A DNA stretch of 64,000 nt from Talinum fruticosum (GCA_021018815.1 JAITYX010000007.1:3845001-3909000), one strand, 5' to 3'. Shown: positions 44,349 through 57,600, counted from the first letter of the stretch. Numbers and translations: made by a program. Notes: generated by a model from the letters alone, not told the origin.

Positions 44349-45954
44349 TATTGTTATAATATTTGTCTAAAAATTATAAAATGTATATTATATTATTCCT
44401 TTTTTCACTAATTTTTTTAAAAAAAATATCCATTGGTTTGATCATAAAAATAAATATAGTTTAATAGTTGGTTATATGCATTTTGACCATCAAAAAGTAA
44501 TACTCTCTCGTTTCATAAAATTCGTTAAAAGTTTCTATTTTGGATGTCCAAAACCATTCTAAAAAATTATCTATATAGTAAAAAACGTGACCCTTGATTT
44601 GGAATATGTGGGTGATAAATGATGTTTCCTTCAATTTTTATATTCTTAAAATTTGACAACTTTTTAGGGAAGGATGGAGTATAATTTAATTATGAGTTAC
44701 ATGTAAAATGAGTGAGTTTAATTTTTTTAGCTTAAAAAATTACTTTTAGTAAGATACAATTATTTTTAAAAATAATATTCTAGTTCAAAAAGAATTTTAT
44801 TACTAATATTACAAAATTTTAAATCATTAGATTATATAATACACTAGTTATAAATCATTAGATTATATTACTAATTGATAATAAATTATAGTTTTGATTT
44901 ATTTCACATTGGTTAAATAATCATTATTCTTTTCTATTAATACAAACTTATTAATTTTTGAACATTTATATTTTTATTAATAATAATCCATAAACACTCC
45001 ATTAAAAAAATAAAAAATTAACTAATGAATGTAACATTTAATAGCAACGTATGAGCCAATCTCAAAACCCAATATTCATATTTGAAAATAGAAAATTATA
45101 TATTATGTTATATTTTTTTAGATTCATAGTGTATATATTGATTTTTTAAGAAATACAATGAATAGGTTTCATGTACAATATATAAAATACTTCTTAATTG
45201 AATATTAATCATCACATCGGACTGTTTGTCATCTAAAAAAGCACATTGTCGATTCTCACCGAATTACCGTCGGACTATTTATGTCACTATTTTGATGAAT
45301 TTTTGTAATGCCACAAACTATTGAATGTTGTTATAAATTACAAAACATTATTATCATCAACATCTTAAAAGTTTGTGAGACACATATGAACACCGTAATA
45401 TTTACATTGCTTTCTTTTCAAAAACTTATTTATAATTTTTTCAAGTCCTCTATTTTGACACTTCTTCCTTTTTTGTTCAAACTTATCACATGAATTTATT
45501 TTAAAATGGATTTATAATTTACAACAGTATGTAAATAGATAATAAATAAATAAATATTATTTTTTAAAGGTATATATAAATATGATCACAGAGAAAAAAA
45601 AATAATATCATGATCGGTTAGCCAACATTAATAGAGTTGTAGTAATAATGCTTTCTTTGCTTGTCTATTGACTCTAATGTATGATTTGATATGTTGTTGA
45701 TTTATGATGATAATGTTGTTGTTGTTGATGATGATGATATTAAAAATGATATGTACTAATATAGACTTGAACCTTCTGGCCTCTAAGTATTAGATTAGTA
45801 AAGAAATATTTTAAATTGATAATTAGAACAAATTTTGCATATGAATACAATGGTTTTTTCATAAAGAGATTTTTTTAATTATTAATAGTCTTTTACTAAA
45901 TTAGTTATTTGCTTGCTCATGAATAAGCTCTACCTTATTATTCTCAAATTAAAA
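44349..45954. other. Gene-free AT-rich DNA
   Basis: Contains a Stowaway MITE at 44501. Otherwise there are AT-rich sequence and short GATGATGAT runs near 45730, with no gene. Confidence 0.5.
44501..44681. mobile_element. Stowaway-like MITE, ~181 bp
   Basis: Ends TACTCTCTCGTTTCATAAAA and, on the other strand, TACTCCATCCTTCCCTAAAA, with TA at both outer ends. The size and ends are typical of plant Stowaway elements. Confidence 0.75.
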
Positions 45955-46055
45955 AAAAAGTTACTTAAATACAAAAAGTAACCATAAAAAACCCATAAAT
46001 ATAAAAAGAAAAAGTAAATAACTACTTTAATGTATCTTCTAAATCCAACTTCAAA

Positions 46056-46093
<38 letters not shown>
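45955..46093. mobile_element. Tourist-like MITE fragment ending in (AT)n
   Basis: AGTTACTTAAATAC, AAACCCATAAATAT, AAAAAGTAAATAACTA and CAACTTCAAAACCCT match the interior of the MITE at 13057-13708 up to its AT run. It stops exactly at the (AT)17 run (46060-46093). Confidence 0.65.
46060..46093. repeat. (AT)17 microsatellite
   Basis: Uninterrupted AT run joining two MITE fragments. Confidence 0.95.
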
Positions 46094-46094
<1 letters not shown>

Positions 46095-46265
46095 TTGTCA
46101 CTTTACAATTTCAATGATGTATTAATGACAAGTTTACCAATTTTATCCTTATTAATTGTTTTATTTCTCTTCTTTTCTCATTAATTTTCTTTATTTTCAA
46201 TAAAATCTTGTGGCAACTTGGTCTTTTAACACAAATTTTATCATGAAGTTAGTGTTTCCTTGGTA
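46094..46265 (+). mobile_element. Stowaway-like MITE fragment
   Basis: TTGTCACTTTACAATT, GACAAGTTTACCAATTTT and TCATTAATTTTCTT match the interior of the element at 16554-16829. Both ends are missing. Confidence 0.65.
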
Positions 46266-46273
46266 CTCCCTTA

Positions 46274-46352
46274 TCTATATTGCACATAATAGCAATCTTT
46301 TTAAAATTATCAAATGGTCGTTCGAGAATGAATTTAGGAGTTATGTTCAATA
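46274..46352 (+). repeat. Helitron-like 5' end, subfamily 2
   Basis: A|TCTATATTGCACATAATAGC then AATCTTTTTAAAATTATCAA, matching the sequence after the TA tract at 18365. It is directly followed by a second 5' end at 46353. Confidence 0.55.
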
Positions 46353-46752
46353 TCTATACACTATATAATAGTAATCTTTTTGAATTTGACAAATGTTGCA
46401 ATAAGAGTGAATTTAGGGAATAGAGTGAAGCATGACCATTGATTTAAGAAAACAAATAAATTTGTATGTAAATATTATATGTAATTAAATTAAAAAAATT
46501 ATCCTATAAAAATTCACTTCTCATATATCACATCTCTATCTCTCCTCTGTATATTTCCCTTCATAAGTCACGTCTCTATCCTACAAAAATCCAACTTCTC
46601 AAGTCTTTTTATCAGTATTTTGTCTCTCTCTCTTCCACCACTTCTCATGTCATCTCATTCTTCTACCTCTATCTTAACCTCTTTTCTATTCCACCAAAAC
46701 TCTCTCTCTCTCTCTCTTCCACCATTTCTCACATCTCTATCTCTCTTTCTTC
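46353..46752 (+). repeat. Helitron-like 5' end, subfamily 1, with pyrimidine-rich leader
   Basis: A|TCTATACACTATATAATAG, TAATCTTTTTGAATTTGACA and GAGTGAATTTAGGG start the copy. A long CT-rich stretch with CATCTCTATCTCTC words follows. A minor open frame at 46620 is low-complexity Ser/Leu coding and not a gene. Confidence 0.5.
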
Positions 46753-47270
46753 TAGGATTGTACAAAAAAATCGGAACCGTGAACTGGCCGAACCGAACCG
46801 ATTAAATTTTTTGATTAACCGAATCGGTAAACCGATAGCTTATCCGATCCGTTCGGTTCGAGATTTTAAAATCGACGATTAACCGGAACCGAACCAATAA
46901 TATTTTTTAAAAAAAATTAAAATAATTATAAAAAAAAATTAAAGTTGATGATGTCGTCACTCTTTTTTAAAAACCAGTGACTCCTAATAATGTTCATGAT
47001 GCCCAATTCTAACCCTTACACCATTTTCCAATAATTTTTTAAAATTATCCGGTTCATTATTTTTTAAAAAATAAAATAATTATAATTTTTTTGCCCAATT
47101 CATTTCCAATTCCGGTTAACCGATGAGTCAAACTCGAATAATCTGGCTAACCAATATCCGGTTAACCAATTTATCCGATTCGGTTACGGTTCACGGTTTT
47201 CTAAACCATTTAATCCAGTTAAACGGTTAAAAAATTCAATTCGAATCGAAACGAACCGTGAACACCCCTA
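46753..47270. mobile_element. hAT-like MITE, 518 bp
   Basis: Flanked by a perfect 8-bp duplication CTTTCTTC (46745-46752 and 47271-47278), the hallmark of hAT elements. The ends TAGGATTGTACA and TAGGGGTGTTCA are imperfect inverted repeats. Both arms are packed with GAACCG/CGGTTC and CCGGTTAACC words, as in hAT subterminal regions. It has no coding capacity. Confidence 0.9.
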
Positions 47271-47854
47271 CTTTCTTCTACCGTATATAAATCTCCTTTA
47301 TATAGCTTTAACCATCCCTCTCTATTCCACCAAATTCGACATTATCTCTCTAGCTTCAACTTCGTCCACCCCGCTCTGAAGCCGAAATCAACCAACCCCT
47401 AACTCATTTGCTTCGGTGGTCTCTCTCGCCAAGCTCAACGAGCGGTCTTTCCTCTAAGGTTTGTAATTGTCATATTTTGTAATTTACATTTTTCATGTTT
47501 TTCAAACATGATTTTGATTGTTGATCTTTTATTCTGAAATCTGCCCCCAATAATTCCGAAGTCAAGATATCTCTCTTCCTCTCCCTGTTCGAAGACCCCT
47601 CTTTCCTTTCAAGTTGTAATTGTCATTTTTTTTTGTAATTTTCAGCAACCCTTCAACCCACTCTCCCAATCTGGGTTATGGATTAATAGGTTTTTCTAAT
47701 AGATTTTTCTCTTAGACTCACCAAAATTGGTGATTCGTGAACAGTAGGTCTTGGTGTCCCTAGTTACTCACTCAGTTGCCTTCATTTCGCATGCATCAAA
47801 TGTGTTCCAAGTTTTATTGAGGTATACCGTCTTTCCAATTACACACTCTCTCTC

Positions 47855-47885
<31 letters not shown>

Positions 47886-50790
47886 GTCTATCTATATCTG
47901 CAAGTGTTCAGTCTGGACTAATTGTGTTACTTGGGCTAATTATGGTCACTCTTTCTCTTTAACAACTAGCCTTCTGACCTTAAAGTTTCAACAGAATTTT
48001 AATTTCCAGTATAGATGCAAACCTCCGTAAAATTAATTGTCTTCATATCACAGGTCCAGACTTTAACTTCGATATCTTGAACAAATAGAAGCATTGTGTA
48101 GAGTTGGAGATTTCGCTACCCTTTTATCCTTTTTACTTCGACTTAACCCATATATAATTGAAGACAATTGAAAGTAGAAAGAAGATTAAGGAAACGAGGA
48201 GGAAAGACAAATTACATGTCGACAGATTCTTGGACCTCCTCATCTGCAGAGAAGAAATCATTAAAACTAATAGAGCCATAAACTTTTGGGAAATTTAAGA
48301 GGGTAAAATTAATTGTCTTCATATCAGTCAATTCTTACACTTGAAAATTAATTGGCTTCTTTGAAACACTTTTAACTTTCTCATCATTGATTTTCAGGTA
48401 ACTATTGAAAGTAGAACTCAAGTTTTCCTCCTCAATTTTCGTCCTTCTATCGTTAGGTATATTACCCGATCCTTTCTCTCAAATTCTTCTTCCACTTATT
48501 TCTCTTCCTCACCTAAATTGCATGATTGACTTTGTTATATACTTATTTTATATTCAATAGGTTTTAGAAAATTTCGTGCCACTTAAATAGTATAGTTTAT
48601 GCTGGTAATATGTAATTTGTTGATTTTGTGTTATAATTTGTTGATTCTGTGCTCCCAGAACACAGCTATAAGTACTTATAAGGATTTAAATATATGTGGT
48701 CCAATATATTTTCCGTGCATGTTGTGGTATTTATTTAGTGCAGAATGATTTTTAGGCTACATTTTAGGTTGTTTCAAATTTCGTGCTACCAATGGTGATA
48801 GAAAATTCTAACCGTATACTTTAAGAAATTTCACTAGGGGCAGTATACTAGATTGCACGGAATTATTGTTCAATCTCTATAGGTAATATATAAAGAGATG
48901 CCCCTAATGAGTGTTCCTATGAAAATATTTTTATAAGTACTTATAATAAGTAAACATGAAACCAAAGGCTTTAAACATATGTTGTTCTACATTCCTCACC
49001 TAAACCTACTAAATGTTTAGTGAAAATAACCATCTAAATAGTAAAAGATGTGATTTAAATACGTTTGTGATAATCATACAATTTGTTCAATTTAGTGATT
49101 CCATCGTGGGGTCTGTTACCCTTCCGCTCCCTTCAGTTCTTCTTCCACTTATTTCTCTTCCTTACCTAAATTGCATGATTGGCTTTGTTGTTGATTTTTG
49201 TCAATAGATTAGTAGGTTTAAACTAGAAAATTATAGTTGACATTTTGAAATTTCGATCACAATAGATGGGAAATGGTGGTTATTGTGGTGGAGCACTTAA
49301 GAAACGATGATGGGTGGAGTTGATTGGTAAACAAATGAAAGACCCCAATTAAACCTGGAATGGATCTAACTCACTTCAATGTTCCAACTAAGGACAAGAA
49401 AGAGAAAGTGGTTTTCGGATTTGGGCTGAGAAAGAGATAAAATGAAACCCGGATCAAAATTGACTTAAACATTGTAGTCCGAAACATAAAGTTAGGAATT
49501 ATACTTTTTTATGAATTAAGAATACTACCTTGCTTCGTGGTGTAATATTCGAGTTATTACATTTAATTCAAATATATAATAGTAATCTGTTACAATATAC
49601 ATAATAAAGGAGCCTCAACTTAAAGTTATGATTTAGAATAGTTGTCTAGCAACTTAAAGTTATTTATGAATTAAGAATTATAAAAGAGTTAATAGTATTC
49701 TTAATTCCGATTCTAGTAGCATAGCCAAGAAGGCTGGCATGAGTCATCAAATTCTAGAGATAATTGATCCCTTGATGCTACTAATATTTGTTTCTTAATG
49801 TGGTTATATTCTTTTCTTTGCATGATAAAGAATTAGAGTTAACTAAATGAATGAGTTGAGTTATGTGTATTGTTAGTTTGCTCAAGAAAATGTCAATTAC
49901 ACCAAAAGTTTAGTGATTTCGGTCGTGTTTAAGTCAATTCAAACTTGGGTCAAGAAAACGCACATAGTTGTCATTTAATATGGTTTAATTATTAACGATG
50001 GGTATACCTAAGGAGGCAGACAGTTATGTGATTGATAATACTAGGTATACATCATTGATACTAACCTAATTTTTCTAATTTTATAATTTGAACTCAATTT
50101 TGACTTGAATATAAATTTGGTTTTAAAATTTTGATTAGGTTTGTTCTTTCATTCTCGAGGCATCATTAGCTACTTGGAATTTAAGTTTCTTCTAAACTTT
50201 TAATTTGATTTTAAAAGTTTCTTCTTTGATTCTTGGATATTATTAAAGGTAGATTCAAATTCACATTCCATTTTTATTTGAGTTTATCCTTTATATGCTA
50301 TACATGTATTAATTTTTCATCCTCTTTATTTGATATATTTTTATTGTTATTAATTTTTTTAATAAATTTATTTGATATATTAAATAATGTTGTTATGCAC
50401 CGTCCAATTTGTAATTTACATTGGATATGACCACGACTAATTAGTTTATAATTATATTAATTTTTTTTTTGATATTTTATTTTTCATTTGATTACAAATA
50501 TTATATCCCACTCCAATACTAAAGTAAGACAACATATAAATTTCTGCAAATTAAAACATAATAACAACATTAAATGTACAAATATAAGACAAATTATCAA
50601 GAGCATGCCCCAAAAAAATCAACAAAAGTGGACCAATGATAATAATAGTCATAGTTCCATGGGAGGAGGAATGTAGATTTAACTCATAATATTTACTTCA
50701 TTACTTCAATCTACAATTCCATAATCCCTCCTAAATTTGCCCAAAGAACAACATTACTTATGAGTTTGTATAAGAACAATCTTATACACA
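47271..50790. other. Gene-free DNA; possible non-coding transcript at left
   Basis: TATATAAATC at 47284 is followed by a CT-rich stretch resembling a plant 5' leader, but no protein frame follows. Direct repeats are present: a ~70-bp block (CTTCCACTTATTTCTCTTCC, CCTAAATTGCATGATTG) at about 48470 and 49120; AAAATTAATTGTCTTCATAT at 48029 and 48306; and a TTTGTAATTGTCAT block near 47460 and 47613. The remainder is AT-rich with no recognisable content. Confidence 0.5.
47846..47897. repeat. (CT)n(CTAT)n microsatellite
   Basis: A short CT run passing into about ten CTAT units, one interrupted by CTGT. Confidence 0.92.
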
Positions 50791-53700
50791 TGTAAGACCC
50801 GTAATTTTGGGTTAGGTAGTCTTACGAGCTAGAGTTAATTATTTAGTTTTAAAAAAATAGAGTAGGTCGAATGACCAAGTTATGTTCGTGGTTAGGTATT
50901 CATAAATTTATTTGAGCGAATTATTATTAGTTCACGTAACTAAAATTAGTAGCGTGTATTAATTCATCCCTGCGAATTGTCCGCCCGAATGAGCTAAATA
51001 AAAACCCTTATACTACGTATGTGGGTTTAGTTATTATGAGGATTAGCGAAAGAAAAGAAAAAGGGAAATAAGAAGAAGGATTAAGTGGAATCTTAGGGAC
51101 TTGATTGGTGTGAAATTAGGGGAATGCTGGCAATTTGTGAAGGGGCCACATCAAAAGGAAGGAGGAAAGAAATTAAACGGAAAAGAAAAGAAGAAGGGGT
51201 CGGGAAAACAAAGAGAAAAAGCAGAGCCGGAGGAGCAAGAAAGAGGAAGCACCGAACAGGACGAGAGAGAGAGGAGGTGAGCGTGCGAGGTTAGGTAGAC
51301 CGAGGCGGACCGATGACTACCGCAAACCGAAGGCGGCAGCCGGCGACGCGAAGAGGCAGCGAGCAAAGGGAAGAGAGCGAGAGACGGGGGCGGAGCGAAG
51401 GTGAAAGAAAGACCTGGAGTAGAGACGAGAGCGCGAGAGACCGAGACCAACCTCGAGGGATGGCAAGAACGGCAAACCGGCACGGCGAGAGGCAAGGAAA
51501 GGGAGCAAAAGCAAGCACGGAGAGTAAAGGAAGCAAGAAATGAGAATCGAGGCGGGGAAGCCAACCCGACCAGAAACGAAGCAGGAGAGAGAGCTCAAGC
51601 GGGTGAAACCGGGGGCCGAGGCGAGAAAATCGAGAGAAAGCAGAGGCGGAACCCGGTGAATGCAAAATACTCAATCCGAGTTCTCAAACTGTAAAATTCG
51701 AGATGGTTAGTCCTATACTCTAAACTATTAGTACTTTGGAAACTCAAATGAATTTATTGTGATTATTGATCCTTGTTATGAATATTGAATATGTGTGTGA
51801 GTAAACGAGTTTAGTAGTTGCTAAAAGTGGAATTAGGAGTCTTGAGGGGAATTGGTAGTTGTTTAGGCCTGAATTGGAAATCGGGAATTCGAGACGGAGT
51901 TAGGCTGCTTGGGTGTAGTGGGTCATATCGAGAATTCGGTCGGTCGGGGATGAGTACGTTGTGGTTTGGGCATAAGTTATGAATTAATATTTCAGATTGA
52001 GCCTTAGAGATTTATCAAATTTACGGCGTTAAGAGGTGATGGCTAATATAGGGAAATACTGAGTGAAGTATAAAGAAGAGTATGAATTCATGTTGATGGA
52101 TGTACAATTAAGACATGGGAGTGAGAAATGGGTGATTGTCGGGGTAATTGAGTTCGAAGTATATTTAAATCCTCGAGGTTGAACTAAACGTGAAGGTAAA
52201 CGAAGCTAATGGAAATTGAATAATGAAAAGTGATTAAGAGTTATACAACTAAGGATGGGAGAACAAGAGTCGATTAATAAGAAAGAAACATACGAGTGGG
52301 AGTTAAGGCGGGAAATGACGAGTCGTGAATTGTAAGGTTAAGTTGAGATTAGAATGTATCTAGGTCTTTGAGATAAAATTAAGTTGGAAGATGAGTCTAG
52401 CAAGAGGAACTTAAGTGATAAAGTGAGATTAGGAGTTATATGGCTGAGTATGAGCAAAGGAAGTTAATTTATAAAGTAGAGACCCGGAATGAGGGATTGA
52501 AGTCAAGATAGAAAATTGTGAGAAGTTGAGACGTTGAATTAGGTGGTGTCCGCTTGTGGTTATTGTGGCTCGGAAAATGGAATTAATCATACGTAATTGA
52601 TGAATTGAGAAAGGCATAGTTGGAAAAGAGTTGAGAATGACTCGCTTGCATTGAATGGTGGCTATTCGTGTTAAGTGATTGCTTTACGTGATGCTCAAAA
52701 GTAGTTTTGAAAGGAGTTTTGTAATTTACGTGAAATGATCCTTGAATGCAACTTCTTGTGAACTACCTTTCAAACGTGATTATGTTTTAAAGAAGCAAAA
52801 CTTGTTTGAGAAAGTGAATTTATAAGGGCAACACGTGGTGTCATGCCTTCCTTGATGTTAAATCGATTTGAGAAAACTGTTGAAGTGAATGTGATGAATG
52901 ATTATGTGCAAATTGTTTTGAATCGATCGGCTACGACTTGTTTAGCATACCGAAGGCTTCGAATTGGGGGATGCTCAGCTAGAAACTTCGAGGGAAGGGT
53001 TCTAATAAGGGTCCTGCAGTGGCGGGATACCCGATCCGAGACTTCTTAAAAGATAGATCCCGGGAGCCTTTTGTTACGGGTCGCGCCTTAGAAATAAAGA
53101 AGTGCTAGTTAGAATCCTCGGAAGGCCTAGAAAGTTTATTTAGTTCCAAAAGAGTTGTTCGTGAATGTGAAACTATGCTTTTAAATGATTGAAGAGTTAT
53201 GATCTTTATGTTGCAAGAGATTTCATTGAAAGTATTTAGAATTGTATTATGTTATTATGCTTTCGCAGATTTCATTATTATGAGTATTATATGTAAAGAA
53301 TTTCAATTTTAAGGGTATAAGACTCCGGTGAGGTCGTGGTTTATTACTCACCCCCATAAATTCCCCCTTTCCCCCAGGTGTTGCAAGTGCATTCTCAGGT
53401 GTGTGCGGTACTTAGTTTATCCTGGACTCCGTTAATTGTCGTTTGTCTGGTTGCTTGAGCGATTCGAATCATGAATGTGCATTTATTATGTTTCTAAGTA
53501 TTGTACTTGTAATTTAGTTCATGTAGTTTGTACCAGATGTATAGTAAACCATTTAGATCGTTTTAAGTTTCATCGCATGATTGATTGGACTCCGGCATAT
53601 GGCCGTTAAGTTGTATACTCCAAGTGTGTGGCTCGTTGAGTTATGTTATGCTTTTATGCAGGGCTTCGGGGCTTTAAGCCTAAGGGATAATCCATATTAC

Positions 53701-53870
53701 AAACAGAATTCGCCGAAATTTTTAAGAAATCTCATATTCTTTTGGGAAACCACCTTTATTACCTTTAAGTTATGTTTAGATAGCCAAACCGACACCGAAA
53801 AGAGCCTTGGGAGTTCCTTTAAGGAACTTTAATGATGTAATACTCCTAGGGGGTGTTTTAGGGTGTTACA
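50791..53870. mobile_element. Solo LTR, ~3.08 kb, Ty3/gypsy-like
   Basis: Begins TGTAAGACCC at 50791 and ends GGGTGTTACA at 53870. Flanks ACACA and AAACA differ at one of five bases, a plausible old 5-bp target duplication. No gag or pol sequence lies on either side, so it is read as a solo LTR left by recombination. It contains a purine-rich tract (51060-51700, GAGAGAG and GAGCGAGAG words) that yields long but low-complexity open frames on both strands, and near its end the GTGTGGCTCGTTGAGTT block shared with 1-1408. Confidence 0.75.
51060..51700. repeat. Purine-rich low-complexity tract in the solo LTR
   Basis: Strong A+G bias on the plus strand. Overlapping Arg/Glu-rich frames on plus and Ser/Leu/Pro-rich frames on minus follow from this bias and do not resemble a known protein. 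Confidence 0.7.
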
Positions 53871-54519
53871 AAACACTAGCCACGTAACAATGTTCATTCA
53901 TTAATAATAATAATAATTACTCAACTACATACTTGGTTTTCCATGAAGAAACCTATCTTGACAACCAAAAATTTATCACTCGGAATCCACCATTAAAAGA
54001 GTCAAACTCAAGTTACCAAAAGACACTATTTTACTTCCTCACTTATTATTAATCAAAATTTTCTTTCCGACTACTTCTTATGTCGAGTAGAACCAAAAGG
54101 CACTATAGTTGTTTAATTCATTTTGTATGTTTAATTAGATTATTAGAGATTATAACAAACATTATTAAAAAATATTAAAAATATTTAAAAAATTAGAATA
54201 TAATTAATGAATATAATAATATGTGCTTAAGCTCATTTATAATTTTTACATACTATAAAAAATTATTAATACGTAATCAATGCATATAATAATATGTGCT
54301 TCATCTCGATATCATATTTTTTACATACTATAAAAAAAAATTAAAGATAATGTAGTACTATTAATTTTAAACCACATATCTCCTTCCTAAAACTAAAAAA
54401 TATGAAATATAGTACATTTTAATACTTTAAAATAATGGTAATTTCTACTTGACTGAACGACAAAAATTACAATCTAAATTATCATGGAAATATATATTTT
54501 TTCAAACATAGTTATGGAA
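53871..54519. other. Gene-free AT-rich DNA
   Basis: TAATGCATATAATAATATGTGCTT(A/C)A-like words are duplicated near 54205 and 54278. Nothing else seen. Confidence 0.45.
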
Positions 54520-54699
54520 GCTCCATCCGGAAGTGCTGATAGGATTAGAAATAGCCCTTGAAAAAGACTTGCTCGACATAATGTAATAATGAGCCGATCT
54601 AGCGACGACATCCTAGTTAAGCAGAACCATAACTTATTGTAGAACGTGAACGTCATCAAGCACAATCTAGAACAATTTAGTTAGCAATAACATGTACAA

Positions 54700-57600
54700 A
54701 TTCACCGGTCGGAAGGTTCTCGCATCGTAGGGATTTCACTAGAACTTTGGTTTCTTACGGTCATCTGTAAAGCAACCATGTGGCTAGAGGAAAGAGTTGC
54801 TAAAAGCGAGTGTCTCCCAATCTCGATTCATGATATGTCTGTCGACGTGGGCATGTTATGTTAACGATATTACCCCTGCCTCCTTCGCTACAAAACGAAT
54901 TGTTAAATCAACAAAATTTTCTTGATAATATAAGGATGTATAACTCCATGCTATCATTCACATTAATGGGTGGATCTATGGATCATTCCGTAATGGATGA
55001 GTGAGGTCCTTACTCTTTCAAAATAAGTGGGCAAAATTACCATCATATTGGTTCATGACTTCCCGGACAAGGACAAAGGCCCAAATTTCCACAAATATAT
55101 ATCCGACACCCATAATGAAGTCCAAAATCGGTGTAGGCCTTTGAATGGCCAACAAACTATTCGTGGAGTTGATCATACTACTTTACGATCATTACAACAA
55201 ATGCTTGATGTTGTTAATCCTTACGTGAAGGTTTTTAGAAATACATGAGATGTCTTACAAGTAAACTATGTTGTTAACTTAAGCATTTAGATAATCAGAG
55301 CATGCCCTAGACGACAATAAAAAATTGCCCATAGTAGATGAAGTAGCAGCTCTCATAATCGCCAATGACCATGAAGCTGAACAACATTAAGACCTCATTG
55401 TCCAGTAAAGTGGACAAAAATTTACAACGAATATACAAAATTTCTCCGTTGTATATGCCTTTTCAATATCCACTACTATTTCCATATGAAACAAATGGTT
55501 AGACGTTTAATATTCCATGTGTTGAAGGATCCAGTAGTAGTCGGGGCAATAGTGACGATGAGAGAGTTTTTGCATTCCTTATACAATATAAAGCCGATGA
55601 AGGGAACATTCCACTTCGATGTGATAGATTATTCCTACAATTTATTGTTGATTGATATAGTGTTGAAGGTTTGCTCTTAGAGAGACTTAGTCACCCTAGA
55701 GGGGGTAAATAGAGTGATGAGGAAATTTGAACAATAAATGGAAGATTAAAGTTTAAAACAAACTTTAAGACTGTGCGAGTCTAGATTAGACTTAGAAAAG
55801 TATGAACTCGGAATTTACGTGGAAACCCTCCTGGGGCGGAAAACCACGGCCAGTGCTAATCCAAGCAGCAAGTCAAATCCACTATTTTAAATCCACAAAA
55901 TATAGTAGAAAGACTCAACCAGAATTGCTCCTTTAGACAATTCCTTACAAGGTTTTCCTAGACTCGAAATTCCCTTATCCGATTTAATACTTCCTAACCG
56001 AGGTAACCTTTACGACTAGGGACAACCGAGTTGAGTTAACCCTTATAGCTCAGTCAAGGGACCTTACTCAAAAAGTAAGAAGAGAAGTTGTGATCGATTA
56101 CAAGACCTTAAAACTCAAAAACATGTTAAGTACAAAGTTGGAGTTGTAAGTAGAAGATTGAATATGAATACAAAGAGTTTTGCTTAAGTATGTGTGTTGA
56201 CAATGGTTCCAGCAATATTCAAGCCTTGAGAGTTGGCTTCTATTTATAGATTTTCAAGCAGCTTAGCCGTTGTGTCTAGCTTCGATTAGAAGTCCTCTGT
56301 GACCGTTGTAACGGTTCTTCCGAGCTGCCCGAAAAGATTTGTTGAGTTGTGAACGTTGTGCAACGGCTCTTGACTCCTTAGAATGTCCCAATTCACTAGT
56401 GGTGTCTGAAAAGTAAGGTGGAAGCCACCGTTGAGCTTAGCGTTGAAGATTTCCAGCTTTGGAAACGAGACAACCCGACACGAGTTCTAGGCCTTGATCG
56501 AAGTAGAAAAAGCCTTGTCTGCTGGCGATTTGACATCTTGAAGTCGGTTACTTTTGTATTTCAAAAGTAGGATAACCTCTTTTAAATAACCTACAAAAGT
56601 AAATCAATTTTGGTTCTCAAAGTATAAAATACTTTGGTCTAAGATTAAACACAGATAATAATTTAATTAAGATAATTAAGTGCATAATTATCTAAGTCGA
56701 AAAAGAATGGAATTTTCTAAGTCTAATATTCATTATACTCAAATTCCATCTGAGTCTATTTGGAGAAAGATCAAGTTAAATAAAGAATATTAGAGTAAGA
56801 ATACTTGATCTAGACAAATATAGTTCAAACAAAACAAGGCGACAAGGAGAGATGAATTAACGCCGTAATTCACTTGAATTTGGAATACACAGATCAGACA
56901 TGAGTTAAAATGTGTTAGAGCGAGTGTTTGAACATGCGACATATCCGAGTGACTCGGAACTACAAATGTGAAATGATGAGCAAGAGTATACTTTCCGAGT
57001 CGGTTAGAAACAAATGAAAACTTATGCAATAGTCTCCGTAACACTCGTAAAAGGTTTTGTATCACTCGGAAAAGTTTCTATACCACTTATAATGACTTGT
57101 AATCAAAATTTACAAGAGATAAAGCTTGTACCTGATTCCTCGATAGTACTTAGAATGTTATATATGCAAGGTCCGAGTCTTCAATGATTGAAGCATGGAG
57201 GTTAAGATATATTAAGGACCACCAAAGTACACTCAGGAAGAATTATACAATGGCTTGTAAGATGTTGTTACTACTAGAGAAAATGATGCTTTTGTAGTAG
57301 GGAATAGGTTGACACTACATGCAGCATTTATAGAGGGACCACGTTATATGAGACAACATTTTTGGAAGCAATGGCGATCTCGTAATCAAATGGGCTTCCC
57401 GATTTCTTTGTTACCTTCACGTGCAATCCAAATTGGCCTGAAATTCAAGATGCTTTATCACAATAATCAAGCCACACATGCAAATAATAGACCATACTAG
57501 AGTTTTTCGTTTAAGATTAAAAGAGCTAAAACGAGATTTTAAGGAGAGGAATATATTTGGCAAAGTCATTGCAAGTATGATATGTCTCCTTATATTAGCT

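Noticed and set aside
46620..46805. 61-codon Ser/Leu frame that could look like a signal peptide
   Set aside because: It is translated CT-rich simple repeat at the edge of the hAT MITE.
47284..47293. TATATAAATC with CT-rich downstream sequence as a host promoter
   Set aside because: No protein frame or splice-supported gene follows; kept only as a note in the gene-free entry.
51151..51674. Overlapping open frames of 90-137 codons on both strands, Ser/Leu/Pro-rich on minus and Arg/Glu-rich on plus
   Set aside because: They lie in a purine-biased tract inside an LTR; composition alone keeps stops rare, and no motif is recognisable.
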